Assembly (NCBI GenBank): GCA_965652025.1
Contig: CBFGTM010000011.1
Coordinates: forward strand, 1-64,000
Origin: CAVVWJ01 sp965652025
Lineage (GTDB): Bacteria > Gemmatimonadota > Gemmatimonadetes > Gemmatimonadales > GWC2-71-9
DNA: 64,000 nucleotides
Reading direction: 5' to 3'
Shown here: positions 1 to 10,905 of the stretch, one piece after another
Position numbering within the stretch: the stretch's first letter is position 1
How the letters are laid out: every line of letters starts with the position of its first letter
Translations under genes and position numbers: made by a program
The notes under the pieces: model-generated
Told to the model about the DNA's origin: nothing
What the model saw: the letters and a program-made list of their open reading frames with translations, nothing else
Database searches by the model: none

Positions 1-9
1 GCGGCGGCC

Positions 10-57
10 AAGCGGGTAAGCGGGTAAGCGGGTAAGCGGGTAAGCGGGTAAGCGGCA
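10..57. repeat. Tandem 8-bp repeat AAGCGGGT, five perfect copies plus one partial
   Basis: Five consecutive perfect copies of AAGCGGGT run from 10 to 49, followed by a degenerate sixth copy. The reverse complement (ACCCGCTT) recurs at 102-138 on the far side of the lon terminator, so the two tracts form inverted arms. Similar short-unit tracts occur at other gene ends in this window. The window edge hides whether the array extends left. Confidence 0.9.
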
Positions 58-64
58 CCGAGGA

Positions 65-101
65 TAAAAGAACGGGCCCGCCGAAATAGGAGGGCCCGTT
101 T
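65..101 (-). terminator. Rho-independent terminator of lon
   Basis: A perfect 9-bp stem (71-79 with 92-100, AACGGGCCC) encloses a 12-base loop. Read on the minus strand, the stem is followed by a T-rich run (complement of 65-70, then further T). It lies 38 bases past the lon stop codon. The stem is also followed by TTTCTTA on the plus strand, so it may work in both directions. Confidence 0.85.
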
Positions 102-138
102 CTTACTTACCCGCTTACCACCTTACCCGCTTGCCCGC
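102..138. repeat. Inverted counterpart of the AAGCGGGT array
   Basis: The tract contains repeated TTACCCGCTT and close variants, the reverse complement of the array at 10-57. Together with the central terminator hairpin it makes a long composite inverted repeat immediately 3' of lon. Confidence 0.75.
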
Positions 139-2697
<2,559 letters not shown>

Positions 2698-3005
2698 TTA
2701 AGGCCCTCCTTACCAAGCCCCGAGTGATGGGGCAAAAATGACAGACCAGCGCATAGATCGGGCACCAAGGTGCACCGACCGTGCCAGGCTCAATCCAGCT
2801 TCCAGAGCCTTTGCACACGCAAACAAAAGGGTTTAGGGCCTCGTTTGGTTCCCTCTTCGAAGCTCTGGAGCCCCGTCGCCGCCGGATTGCGGACTCCTGC
2901 TGCCATTATGGCGATAGCCTCCACTCTCGACTCGCGACTCGATCCGGTACAGATTCTCTGCCATGCCGCAGAAGCTCCCTTCCTCGTTTTCTGGCATCGA
3001 CCCGC
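2698..3005. other. Divergent intergenic region between lon and the kinase gene
   Basis: These 308 bases should hold the promoters of both flanking genes. I see a small hairpin (GCCCC/GGGGC, 2717-2733) in the lon leader, the palindrome GCACCAAGGTGC near 2761, and a short low-complexity tract of CTCGACTCGCGACTCG type at 2924-2943. The plus-strand frame of the kinase stays open through most of the interval, but the residues upstream of 3006 do not look like kinase. No promoter hexamer pair is convincing. Confidence 0.4.
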
Positions 3006-4850
3006 ATGACGGCACCGCCTGACCGCCCGCTGGCCGCGCGACTGAGTGAGGCGCTCGGAGATGCGTACACCATCGAGGGTGAGGTGGGGCGCGGTGGCAT
3101 GGGTGTGGTGTACCGAGCCCGGGACGAGCGGCTTCAGCGGCGGGTGGCCATCAAGGTCCTACCCCCCGAGCTGGCTTTCCAGCGGGATATCAGGGAGCGA
3201 TTCACCCGGGAGGCCCAGACTGCAGCCCGCCTTTCTCATCCCCACATCGTCCCCATCCACTCAGTCGGCGAGGGCCAGGGCCTGGTCTACTTCGTCATGG
3301 GGTATGTGGATGGCGAGTCGGTAGCCGCGCGGCTTCGCCGGCGGGGCCGCCTGCCAGTCGAGGAAGTGCGCCGAATCATGAAGGAGACGGCGGACGCCCT
3401 CGGAGCCGCCCATGCCCTCTCGGTCATCCACCGGGACATCAAACCGGACAACATTCTCCTAGAGGGGACCCGTGGCCGGGTGATGGTCACAGACTTCGGG
3501 ATCGCCAAGGCCCTCTCGACCGGCTCGGGTGCGACCCTGACCGGGATCGGGGTCGCTATTGGGACACCGGCCTTCATGAGCCCGGAGCAGGCCGCCGGCG
3601 AACGAACCATCGACGGGCGGTCCGACCTGTATAGTCTGGGGATTGTGGCCTACCAGATGCTTACCGGGACGCTTCCCTTTAGCGCACCCTCGGTAGCCGG
3701 CATTCTCATGAAGCAGATCACCGAGCCGGCCCCCGACCTCAGGACCTCCCGGCCTGATACCCCTGAAGATCTGGCCTTGGCCATTGCCCGTTGTCTCGAA
3801 AAGGATCCGGAAAATCGGTGGCCCACGGCCGATGCGCTGCGCCGCGCCTTGGAGAGTCGTACCGTCGCCGGGTACGAGATGCCGGGACCGCCGCCCGGAA
3901 GATCAGCCGCCCGGGTACCCGCCCGCCGGGCCACCGGCGAGGGGCGTCCGGTGCCGTACCCACCCCGCCGGACCTCTGCGCCGTCACGCCTCGACCGGCG
4001 CGAGCTCAGACGCCAGCGGCACGGCCAGGAGCCGGTTCCCGACACCGGCGAGCCCAAGATCATTCAAAAGGTGCGAGGCCAGTTCGCCAGCTGGGCAGCG
4101 GTGTCAGCGGGCTGCATGGGAATCAACGTCGCGACCGGTATCGAGCACCCCTGGTTCCTGTTTCCCATGTTCGGAATGGGAATCGGCTTGCTGCGGAACT
4201 ACGCGACGCTCTGGCAGGCGGGGTATAGCTGGCGAGATGTGCTCAGCCGGCCTCCGGCACCGGATGCGGTCGAGACCACGTTGGTAAAGGCAGGCAGCGG
4301 CGCCCGCCAGATTCCGCCGCCCAATGCCGAAGAATATGGCGCCCACCTACCAGCTATTCTGCAGGTCCACGGCGACCGGCTGGCCATTCTGAAGCTGCTG
4401 GCCAAGCTGCCCGCCTCGGAGCGGAGAATGCTGCCCGAGGTCCAGCAAACAGCGGACGCACTGTACGCCCGGGCCAGCGACTTGGCGCGCACGCTGCATG
4501 CGATGGACACCAATCTCGACACTGAGGGACTGGGGCAGATCGACGACCGCATAGCCGCGCTGAACCGGGAGCCGGACGATCCCGAACGGACCCGCCGGCT
4601 CAACCTGTTGGAGCGGCAGCGGCAGTCCATCACCGACCTTCGAGGACGCCGGAACCAGGTCGCCAGCCACCTTGAGTCCTGCGTGTTGGCAATGCAGAAT
4701 GTCCGGTTTGACCTGCTGCGCCTGCGCTCGGCGGGCGTGGCGGCGGTCCTGGACGATCTTACCCAGGCCACTCAGCAGGCCAAGTCACTCTCCCGGGATG
4801 TGGACAACGCCATTGCAGCGGCCGGAGAGATCCGTGAGGTGATGAAGTAG
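3006..4850 (+). CDS. Membrane-associated Ser/Thr protein kinase (PknB-like) with 2TM-type segment and coiled coil
   Basis: This is a Hanks-type kinase that phosphorylates Ser/Thr on protein targets. From ATG 3006 the product is 614 aa. The kinase domain (about 15-285) has the Gly loop GRGGMGVVY, the catalytic loop HRDIKPDN, DFGIAK and GTPAFMSPEQ. A basic Pro/Arg-rich linker follows, then two closely spaced hydrophobic segments ending in MFGMGIGLLRNY, which resemble the 2TM domain. The last 200 residues or so are heptad-rich and probably coiled coil. There are no extracellular PASTA or TPR repeats. The frame is open back to 2781, but the conserved kinase N-terminus begins just after 3006, so I chose that ATG although no clear Shine-Dalgarno sequence precedes it. 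The target is unknown. Confidence 0.85.
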   Translation: MTAPPDRPLAARLSEALGDAYTIEGEVGRGGMGVVYRARDERLQRRVAIKVLPPELAFQRDIRERFTREAQTAARLSHPHIVPIHSVGEGQGLVYFVMGYVDGESVAARLRRRGRLPVEEVRRIMKETADALGAAHALSVIHRDIKPDNILLEGTRGRVMVTDFGIAKALSTGSGATLTGIGVAIGTPAFMSPEQAAGERTIDGRSDLYSLGIVAYQMLTGTLPFSAPSVAGILMKQITEPAPDLRTSRPDTPEDLALAIARCLEKDPENRWPTADALRRALESRTVAGYEMPGPPPGRSAARVPARRATGEGRPVPYPPRRTSAPSRLDRRELRRQRHGQEPVPDTGEPKIIQKVRGQFASWAAVSAGCMGINVATGIEHPWFLFPMFGMGIGLLRNYATLWQAGYSWRDVLSRPPAPDAVETTLVKAGSGARQIPPPNAEEYGAHLPAILQVHGDRLAILKLLAKLPASERRMLPEVQQTADALYARASDLARTLHAMDTNLDTEGLGQIDDRIAALNREPDDPERTRRLNLLERQRQSITDLRGRRNQVASHLESCVLAMQNVRFDLLRLRSAGVAAVLDDLTQATQQAKSLSRDVDNAIAAAGEIREVMK

Positions 4851-4925
4851 GCAGGACTGGCTAGTTGACAGGATCGCGACTGTTGCATATGGATTGGTTG
4901 CACTCCGACCCAAAGGGAGGAGCAG

Positions 4926-4967
4926 CGGCACTCACCCAGCGCCGGGTACCCCACGAAGTGAGTGCCG
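4926..4967. repeat. Perfect 10-bp inverted repeat downstream of the kinase
   Basis: CGGCACTCAC (4926-4935) and GTGAGTGCCG (4958-4967) are perfect reverse complements separated by 22 bases. No T tract follows, so it is not a typical terminator. It lies in the 290-base convergent gap between the kinase and the dehydrogenase. Confidence 0.6.
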
Positions 4968-5088
4968 GCATATGAATCGATCCATCACCAATCACACGTA
5001 GTGTCGAGCATGGCAACGGTAGGCCAGGTGTGGACCATGTCGAGGTCCACGCGAGACAGCGGCATTAATGTCGCTAGCCAATAGGCAC

Positions 5089-5123
5089 CGGGGCCCGGAC
5101 GAGATCCGGGCCCCGATTGTTTT
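5089..5123. terminator. Strong convergent terminator
   Basis: An 11-bp perfect stem (5089-5099 with 5105-5115) encloses the 5-base loop CGAGA and is followed on the plus strand by ATTGTTTT. It sits between the plus-strand kinase and the minus-strand dehydrogenase E1 gene, and may terminate both. Confidence 0.8.
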
Positions 5124-5140
5124 GGCCATGTCCTGCCGTC

Positions 5141-7267
5141 TCAGAAGGCCGCTACTTCCTCCATCGCCCGCTTCAAGCTATCGACCTGCGGCAGGATTAC
5201 GTCTTCCAACTCGGGAGCGTATGCCACAAACGTATCAGTAGCCGCTACGCGCTTGACTGGGGCATCCAGATAGGCAAAGGCCTCGTCCGCAATGCGGGCC
5301 GCGATCTCGGCGCCGTAGCCCCACGATAGTGAATCCTCGTAGGCCACGATGACCCGATTGGTCTTTCGCACCGATCCATAGATCGTATCCCAGTCCACCG
5401 GCGACAGCGACCGAAGATCGATCACCTCGACGCTGACGCCGCGCTGATCCTCCATCGCCTTGGCCGCGAGAAGGGTTCGTTGCACCACGGCCCCGTAGGT
5501 CACCACGGTCAGATCAGTCCCTGGGTGCACCACTTTCGCCTTGCCGAACGGAATCATGAAATTCGGGCCGGGATTGGGCGCCTTGTTGTAGGTCTGCCGA
5601 TAGAGGTGCTTGTGCTCCAGGAAGAGCACCGGGTCCTCACAGCGGATGGCGGTGCGAAGCAGACCATTGGCGTCGAGCGAGGTCGAGGGGCAGATCACCC
5701 TCAGACCCGGCACTCCGGTGAACACTGCCGCTCCGGTCTGAGAGTGATAGACCGACCCACCCTTCAGGTATCCCCCGTAGGTGACCCGCACGACGACCGG
5801 CGACGCGAAGGCATTGTTCGACCGCCAGCGCATGAGTGCCAGCTCGTTGCGAAGCTGCATATAGGCGGGCCAGATGTAGTCGAAGAATTGGATCTCGACG
5901 ACGGGTTTGAGGCCCCGGGTGGCGAGTCCGATGGCCCGGCCGATAATGTTCGCTTCCGCCAGGGGTGAGTTGTACACCCGGGAGCTGCCGAAGGCGCGCT
6001 GCAGTCCCCAGGTCACTTTGAACACCCCACCCTTTCCCTTCACGCTTCCGAGGTGCTCCTCCCGGCTGCAGTCCGCCACGTCCTCCCCGAAGAGCACGAT
6101 GCGGGGGTCGCGGGCCATCTCGTCCCGTAAGCAGATATTCAGCAGGTCGACCATGGTGGTGGGGTCGCCTACGAAGTGAGGATCATCCTCGGTATCGAAC
6201 TGCTCCGAAGTCGGATCGACATCGGGCGAGTATACATAGTGGTAGATGGTATCGAGAGCCGGCTGGGGTGACGCCAAGGCGGTCTCAGCGGCGCGCTGCA
6301 CCTCTTCTTCGACTTGACTCGCGATCTGATCGAGCTCGGCCTGACTGGCGACACCCCGCTCCAGCAGATACTTGGGGAACCGAACCAGGGGGTCCTTCTC
6401 CGCGTCGGCCTGGCGTTCGGCCGAAGGCCGGTAGTGGATCTCATCGTCGGAGAGCGAGTGGCTGTAGGGCCGAATGACGTGGGCATGGACCAGGGCCGGA
6501 CCCTTTCGAGCCCGCGCGTACTCCACCGCCTTGCTCAAGACCTCGTAGGAGGCGGCAACATCGCAGCCGTCCACTTCCTGGATGAAGAGTGCGGGAAACC
6601 CGGTCAGCAGCTTTGAGACTGATCCACCCGGCGTATTTACCTCGACCGGGACCGAGATAGCGTATCCGTTGTCCTCGATCAGGAAGACGACCGGCAGCTT
6701 GAGGTTGCTGGCGGTACTGAGCGCCTCCCAGAACTCCCCCTCGCTGGTCGTGCCGTCGCCGCTGGTGCAGAGCACCACCTCGTCTCCTCGGATGAGGCGA
6801 TCCTTGTCGGGGATGCCCTCGATGGTCGAGTACCTGAGCCACGCCTCGGCGCACCCGACAGCCTGGAGAAATTGAGTGCCAGTGGGGCTGGAGGCGCTCA
6901 CGATGTTGAGTTGCTTATGCCCCCAATGGGACGGCATCTGCCGGCCGCCGGAGTTGGGATCGCCGGCGGCTCCCACAGCGGAGAGCAGCTGTTCGGTGGC
7001 CGTCATGCCAAGACCGAGGCAGAGAGCCCGGTCGCGGTAGTAGGTGTAGAACCAGTCGTAGCTGGGGCGAAACACCTTGGAGGCGGCGGCGAGCACGGCT
7101 TCGTGACCGGCCCCCGAAATCTGGAAAAAGATCTTGTTCTGCCGCTTGAGCTGGATCTCCTTGTCGTCGATCCGGCGCGCCAGGAGCATGAGGCGGTATA
7201 TGTCGAGCAGATCCGCCTTTTCCAGCTTAATCGAGGCCTTGGAGCGGGTGGAGGTCCGAGTCGCCAT
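5141..7267 (-). CDS. 2-oxoacid dehydrogenase E1, alpha and beta subunits fused
   Basis: This is the thiamine-diphosphate-dependent E1 of a pyruvate or branched-chain 2-oxoacid dehydrogenase complex; it decarboxylates the 2-oxoacid and hands the acyl group to lipoyl-E2. The 708-aa protein joins an E1-alpha half (about 15-345, ThDP motif from GDG at 170-172 to Asn200) to an E1-beta half (from about 365, beginning MVDLLNICLRDEM and containing FGEDVA). Separate alpha and beta genes are the commoner arrangement. No E2 or E3 gene is adjacent, so the substrate cannot be told from context. The initial ATG is followed by a basic stretch before the conserved helix. The gene shares its 3' terminator with the kinase. 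Confidence 0.92.
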   Translation of the reverse strand: MATRTSTRSKASIKLEKADLLDIYRLMLLARRIDDKEIQLKRQNKIFFQISGAGHEAVLAAASKVFRPSYDWFYTYYRDRALCLGLGMTATEQLLSAVGAAGDPNSGGRQMPSHWGHKQLNIVSASSPTGTQFLQAVGCAEAWLRYSTIEGIPDKDRLIRGDEVVLCTSGDGTTSEGEFWEALSTASNLKLPVVFLIEDNGYAISVPVEVNTPGGSVSKLLTGFPALFIQEVDGCDVAASYEVLSKAVEYARARKGPALVHAHVIRPYSHSLSDDEIHYRPSAERQADAEKDPLVRFPKYLLERGVASQAELDQIASQVEEEVQRAAETALASPQPALDTIYHYVYSPDVDPTSEQFDTEDDPHFVGDPTTMVDLLNICLRDEMARDPRIVLFGEDVADCSREEHLGSVKGKGGVFKVTWGLQRAFGSSRVYNSPLAEANIIGRAIGLATRGLKPVVEIQFFDYIWPAYMQLRNELALMRWRSNNAFASPVVVRVTYGGYLKGGSVYHSQTGAAVFTGVPGLRVICPSTSLDANGLLRTAIRCEDPVLFLEHKHLYRQTYNKAPNPGPNFMIPFGKAKVVHPGTDLTVVTYGAVVQRTLLAAKAMEDQRGVSVEVIDLRSLSPVDWDTIYGSVRKTNRVIVAYEDSLSWGYGAEIAARIADEAFAYLDAPVKRVAATDTFVAYAPELEDVILPQVDSLKRAMEEVAAF

Positions 7268-7352
7268 GAAGCTCGTGGTGCCAGGGTTAGCGGTTGGGCC
7301 AGCCAGACCCGTAAAGATAGCTAGTGCGGAAAGGGTCCGGTGGTGGCGGCCC

Positions 7353-9029
7353 TCACGGTTTGGAGTACACCAGCTTTCCGCCCACCACTGTCGCCGTCAC
7401 CCTGGCCTGTTCGATCGATTCAGGCGGGACCCTGGTAAGGTCTCGATCGATCACGGTGATATCGGCCAGGTAGCCGGCTGCGAGCTTGCCGCGGCGCTTC
7501 TCGGCGAACATGCCGTAGGCGTTGCCGGAGGTATAGGCTCGCAATGCCTCCTCGACCGTGATCTTCTCCTGGGGTACCCACCCGCCTGGATTCTTGCCGT
7601 CCAACGTCCGGCGAGTCACGGCTGCATAGATGCCGAGGATGGGATCCAGCGGCGCCACCGTCCAGTCGGATCCGAAGGCCAGCCGGCCCTTGGCGTCGAG
7701 CAGGGATCGAAAGGCGTACGTGGTTTTGATGCGCTCCGGGCCAATCCGCTTCTCGGCCCAGCGTCCGTCGTCGATGGCATGATACGGCTGCATCGAGGCG
7801 ATCACCCCACTGCGCGCCAGCCGTCCGATGTCCTGCCGGCGGAGGTGCTGGGCATGCTCGATCCGAAACCGGCGGTCGCGGGGGCCGTGGGCCTTGGTCA
7901 CGCTGTCATAGATGTCGAGCAACAAGCCGTTGGCCCGCTCTCCGATCGCGTGCACCGCCACTTGCAAGCCGGCCGAGTCAGCTCCGCCGATCCATGCCCG
8001 CAGCGAGTCCTCGGGGGTCACCATCAGACCCGTCGTTTCGGGTGCGTCATTGTAGGGCTGGTAGAAGAGGGCGGTGGTCGAGCCCAGGGAGCCGTCCACA
8101 TATCCCTTCACGCCGGCCACCCGGAGCCAATCGTCTCCGGCACCGTTTGCCCGCACCGTGTCCGCCATTCGCCGCCAGTCTCCCAGTGGCACATAGACCG
8201 ACATCCGGGTGGTGAGGGTCCCCTTCCGCCGGGCCCGCTTGAGCGCGGCCACCTCGAACCAGGGCACCGACACATCGGCCACGGCGGTCACGCCTTTGCT
8301 GGCGGCCCAGGCCAACGCCCGGCTAAGAGCCGCATCGCTCTGGCTCTGTGATGGCGTCGGGACTGCAGCGTACACCGGGTTCTGGGCCTCGTCCTTGAGT
8401 ACTCCGGTAGGTGCTCCGGTGGAGTCACGCACGATGGTCCCGCCGGCAATGTCCCGGGTGGAGCGGTCGATTCCGGCCAGCCGCAGCGCCGCTGAGTTGG
8501 CGAGAGCCATGTGCCCATCCAACCGGGACACCAAGACCGGGTTATTCGGGGTCACCGAATCGATCCAGCTCCGTTCCGGCAGCGGAGTGTTCGGCCAGCG
8601 CTCATGATCCCAATCGCCCCCCGTGATCCATTCCCCCGGGCGCAGCTTTGCGGCAAAGCGCTTGATGCGGGCGACGAATTCGGCGGGTGAGGCAGCATCT
8701 CGCAGATCGACGCTGGTGAGTTGGAAGCCGCCAAAGATGAAGTGAGTGTGCCCATCCATGAAGCCAGGTACCACCATGCTGTTGCGATTGGCGATGGTTC
8801 TGGTCTTCGGTCCTACCCGGCGAGAGAGTGTCATGCTATCGCCTACGGCCACGATGCGATCGCCTTCCACCGCAACTGCCTGGGCCCAGGGCCGGGTCGA
8901 ATCGCCGGTCCACACCCGGCCGAAGACCACCAGGTCAGCCGGCCGGTCCGGTGTTGCCTGCGACCTTGCTGGAGAGGCCGCGAGGCCGAGCATTCCACCG
9001 GCGATGAGCACAGGGGAGAGGAGACGCAT
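7353..9029 (-). CDS. Exported metal-dependent amidohydrolase (YtcJ-like, amidohydrolase 3 family)
   Basis: This is a TIM-barrel hydrolase with a predicted Sec signal peptide (about residues 1-24, ending SPARSQA), so it probably acts in the periplasm. The metal-binding HxH motif is present as DGHTHF near residue 92, with later His and Asp ligands (GSDWTVAP) near the C-terminus. At 558 aa it fits the YtcJ/amidohydrolase-3 group, which hydrolyses C-N bonds in varied small molecules; the substrate cannot be predicted. The gene ends 85 bases downstream of the E1 start and is followed upstream by a small gene at 9044, which may be co-transcribed. Confidence 0.9.
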   Translation of the reverse strand: MRLLSPVLIAGGMLGLAASPARSQATPDRPADLVVFGRVWTGDSTRPWAQAVAVEGDRIVAVGDSMTLSRRVGPKTRTIANRNSMVVPGFMDGHTHFIFGGFQLTSVDLRDAASPAEFVARIKRFAAKLRPGEWITGGDWDHERWPNTPLPERSWIDSVTPNNPVLVSRLDGHMALANSAALRLAGIDRSTRDIAGGTIVRDSTGAPTGVLKDEAQNPVYAAVPTPSQSQSDAALSRALAWAASKGVTAVADVSVPWFEVAALKRARRKGTLTTRMSVYVPLGDWRRMADTVRANGAGDDWLRVAGVKGYVDGSLGSTTALFYQPYNDAPETTGLMVTPEDSLRAWIGGADSAGLQVAVHAIGERANGLLLDIYDSVTKAHGPRDRRFRIEHAQHLRRQDIGRLARSGVIASMQPYHAIDDGRWAEKRIGPERIKTTYAFRSLLDAKGRLAFGSDWTVAPLDPILGIYAAVTRRTLDGKNPGGWVPQEKITVEEALRAYTSGNAYGMFAEKRRGKLAAGYLADITVIDRDLTRVPPESIEQARVTATVVGGKLVYSKP

Positions 9030-9043
9030 TAGTCCAAAGCCTT

Positions 9044-9286
9044 TCAGGGCAGCTTGGTCAGGCGGCGGATGGCTTCCAGCTTCTCCAGCGCGCTGCCGCC
9101 GGTTGCAGCCGGCGCCACCGAGAAGAGGTCGCGGATGTCGAGCAGGATCTCCAGCATCAACTGGTCGCGCATGTACGCGCTCTCCAGGTCTATCATGCGG
9201 CCCTGATCAGCCGCCTGTTGGGCGCGGTCGTAGGACTCCCGATAAATGGACTCCAGATTGGCTAGGATCCGTTCCCGGCTGCGCAT
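9044..9286 (-). CDS. Small hypothetical protein, 80 aa
   Basis: I do not recognise this family. The 80-aa product is charged and mostly helical by eye (ERILANLESIYRESYDRA, then ESAYMRDQLMLEILLDIRDLF), with no Cys, signal peptide or membrane segment. The ATG at 9286 lies 15 bases before the amidohydrolase start region on the same strand, so the two may form one transcript. Support for coding is the good third-position GC bias and position within the strand block. It may be a small regulatory or structural protein. Confidence 0.6.
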   Translation of the reverse strand: MRSRERILANLESIYRESYDRAQQAADQGRMIDLESAYMRDQLMLEILLDIRDLFSVAPAATGGSALEKLEAIRRLTKLP

Positions 9287-9308
9287 TGCTCTAATCTATC
9301 GTCCCCCT

Positions 9309-9345
9309 AAAAAACCCGCCCTCGGCCGAGGTGCAGTCGAGGGCG
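9309..9345 (-). terminator. Rho-independent terminator of the pilus operon
   Basis: An 8-bp stem (CGCCCTCG 9317-9324 with CGAGGGCG 9338-9345) is followed, on the minus strand, by GGG and six T residues (complement of 9309-9314). It lies 25 bases past the stop of the last minor-pilin gene. Confidence 0.88.
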
Positions 9346-9369
9346 AGTTAGTACGCTGGGCTGGAGAGA

Positions 9370-10662
9370 TCAGGTTCCGATTCGAGGATACCAGTACAGC
9401 ACCCGGCGCTTGTTGAACACGTTGGCCGAGCAGTCGAAGGTGAGTACGAAGTTACCGCTCATGGAGTGGGCGGTGACCAGCTCGGTGGCGCCGGCCGGCT
9501 GGGGGGCATTGGCGCACAACAGTTGGCCGAACATCGTCGCGTTACCGGCCGCGGAGCATTGCGCCCCAGCGTAGATCATGCCGGTGTAGCTGTCCGCCCC
9601 GGCCGTAGGGTTACCCGCCACGCTCACATCGCCTCCGGCCATGAACAGGATCCCATCAGGGTGGTCCGGCACAATCACCGGGGTACCGGCGACCGCGATC
9701 GAGCCGGTGGCCAGGATGGTCATGGCCCTGGGTGCCGCAGGGCTACCGGTGTTGCCGCTGACGGACACATTGCCCTGCACGCAGAACGTGCCATCCACGT
9801 TGGCCCCGGTGACACTCCAGGTGAGCGTACCGGGATCGTACGTCCAGCCGGCGGGGACTGCGATGAGCATGCCGGTCCCGGTGGTGGCGGTGCCGTTGGA
9901 GAGCAGGCGGAACTCCGCGCCGGCACAGTAGTTCATTGGATCCAAGTCGGGGATCACGATCTCGGGCTGGCCGCCCAGCTTGGGCGCCGGAGAGCCATCA
10001 GGATGTTTCCAGTTGCCGCTGGCTATACCGGTCGCGGTTGCTTGCGTGCTGATGGTCGGGCCACCACCAGCGGAGCTGATGTCTCCATTGGCATGGGCGC
10101 CGCCGCACGCGCCGGCGATCGTCGGATTACCAGCGAAGCCGACGTTCCCGTCAGCTGCCATTGCAGGCATCGGGCTCGCGCCAATGACAGCCTCGACCTC
10201 GGCTGTAGCCCCGTCCGCGGTCACTGCCCGGCAGCGCACGAGCACCCGACCGTTGCGGTCGGTGGCCGGGTTGGCATCGCCGTCAGCCGCGTCATCCCGA
10301 ATGGTGACGAAGTAGGTGTGACCCTGGAAGCTCTGGCCGGCCACCGGGATTTGGTCTCCAGCTGGCAGCCCCCATCCCACCAGGAGTGAGTCATCAACTG
10401 TGGCCACGACGTTGTCACTGCCGCGCAGGATTCGGCTGAAACTCTGCATCCGCAAACTGCCGCGCATGACGCCGAGGGCGTGATTGACGGCCGCGTCGGC
10501 GACGTGCACCGCGCGAGAGGCGCTCTCCCGGTTGCGCACAGCTTTGGCGCCCAGGTTGGCAAAGGTGAATAGCCCACCGGCCAGGACGCTCAGCGCCACC
10601 AGGGTAACGATGGCAACGGGTAGGGCCATTCCGCGGCGGTTGTCGGGAGCTCGCAGGTTCAT
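9370..10662 (-). CDS. PilX-like type IV pilus assembly protein (second paralogue)
   Basis: The 430-aa product starts with a prepilin-like segment: a short basic leader, RRG, then the hydrophobic stretch beginning MALPVAIVTLVALSVL. The usual Glu at position +5 is absent (Val instead), as is common in PilX-type proteins. The long C-terminal part is Gly/Thr/Ala rich and periplasmic. It is a clear paralogue of the adjacent gene at 10906: both share NRE(S/R)A.RAVHVA, the SILRGSDN-type block and the C-terminal FNKRRVL.WYPRIGT. A good GGGAGGT site lies upstream of the ATG. An internal terminator separates it from its paralogue, so it may have its own promoter or be expressed by read-through. Confidence 0.8.
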   Translation of the reverse strand: MNLRAPDNRRGMALPVAIVTLVALSVLAGGLFTFANLGAKAVRNRESASRAVHVADAAVNHALGVMRGSLRMQSFSRILRGSDNVVATVDDSLLVGWGLPAGDQIPVAGQSFQGHTYFVTIRDDAADGDANPATDRNGRVLVRCRAVTADGATAEVEAVIGASPMPAMAADGNVGFAGNPTIAGACGGAHANGDISSAGGGPTISTQATATGIASGNWKHPDGSPAPKLGGQPEIVIPDLDPMNYCAGAEFRLLSNGTATTGTGMLIAVPAGWTYDPGTLTWSVTGANVDGTFCVQGNVSVSGNTGSPAAPRAMTILATGSIAVAGTPVIVPDHPDGILFMAGGDVSVAGNPTAGADSYTGMIYAGAQCSAAGNATMFGQLLCANAPQPAGATELVTAHSMSGNFVLTFDCSANVFNKRRVLYWYPRIGT

Positions 10663-10843
10663 GCCAACCTCCCTGACTGTGCGCTGCGACTCACCCGCGG
10701 TCGCCGGTGCAAGAAGTGGTGGTGATCAGCAGATCAAAGTTGAAGCAGGAAGGGTGCCCAGGCTGGACTCGCGAATGCTGGTGCTAGCGCGTCCAAACGG
10801 CGTTCTGCGTCCTAAAAATTGCAGGCCGGAGCTGAAAGTCTGC

Positions 10844-10882
10844 AAAAACACGCGCGCCTTCGACCGGGAGATCGAAGGCGCG
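10844..10882 (-). terminator. Terminator between the two PilX-like genes
   Basis: An 11-bp perfect stem (10853-10863 with 10872-10882, CGCGCCTTCGA) is followed on the minus strand by CGTG and five T residues (complement of 10844-10848). It lies just downstream of the first PilX-like gene, within the 243-base gap that precedes the second. Confidence 0.85.
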
Positions 10883-10905
10883 GTATCCAGCTCCCTAATA
10901 CATGA

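Noticed and set aside
2717..2740. Heat-shock type promoter (CCCCAT-like -10) upstream of lon
   Set aside because: A CCCCATCA match lies on the minus strand, but no matching -35 box is found at the right spacing; it is part of a small hairpin.
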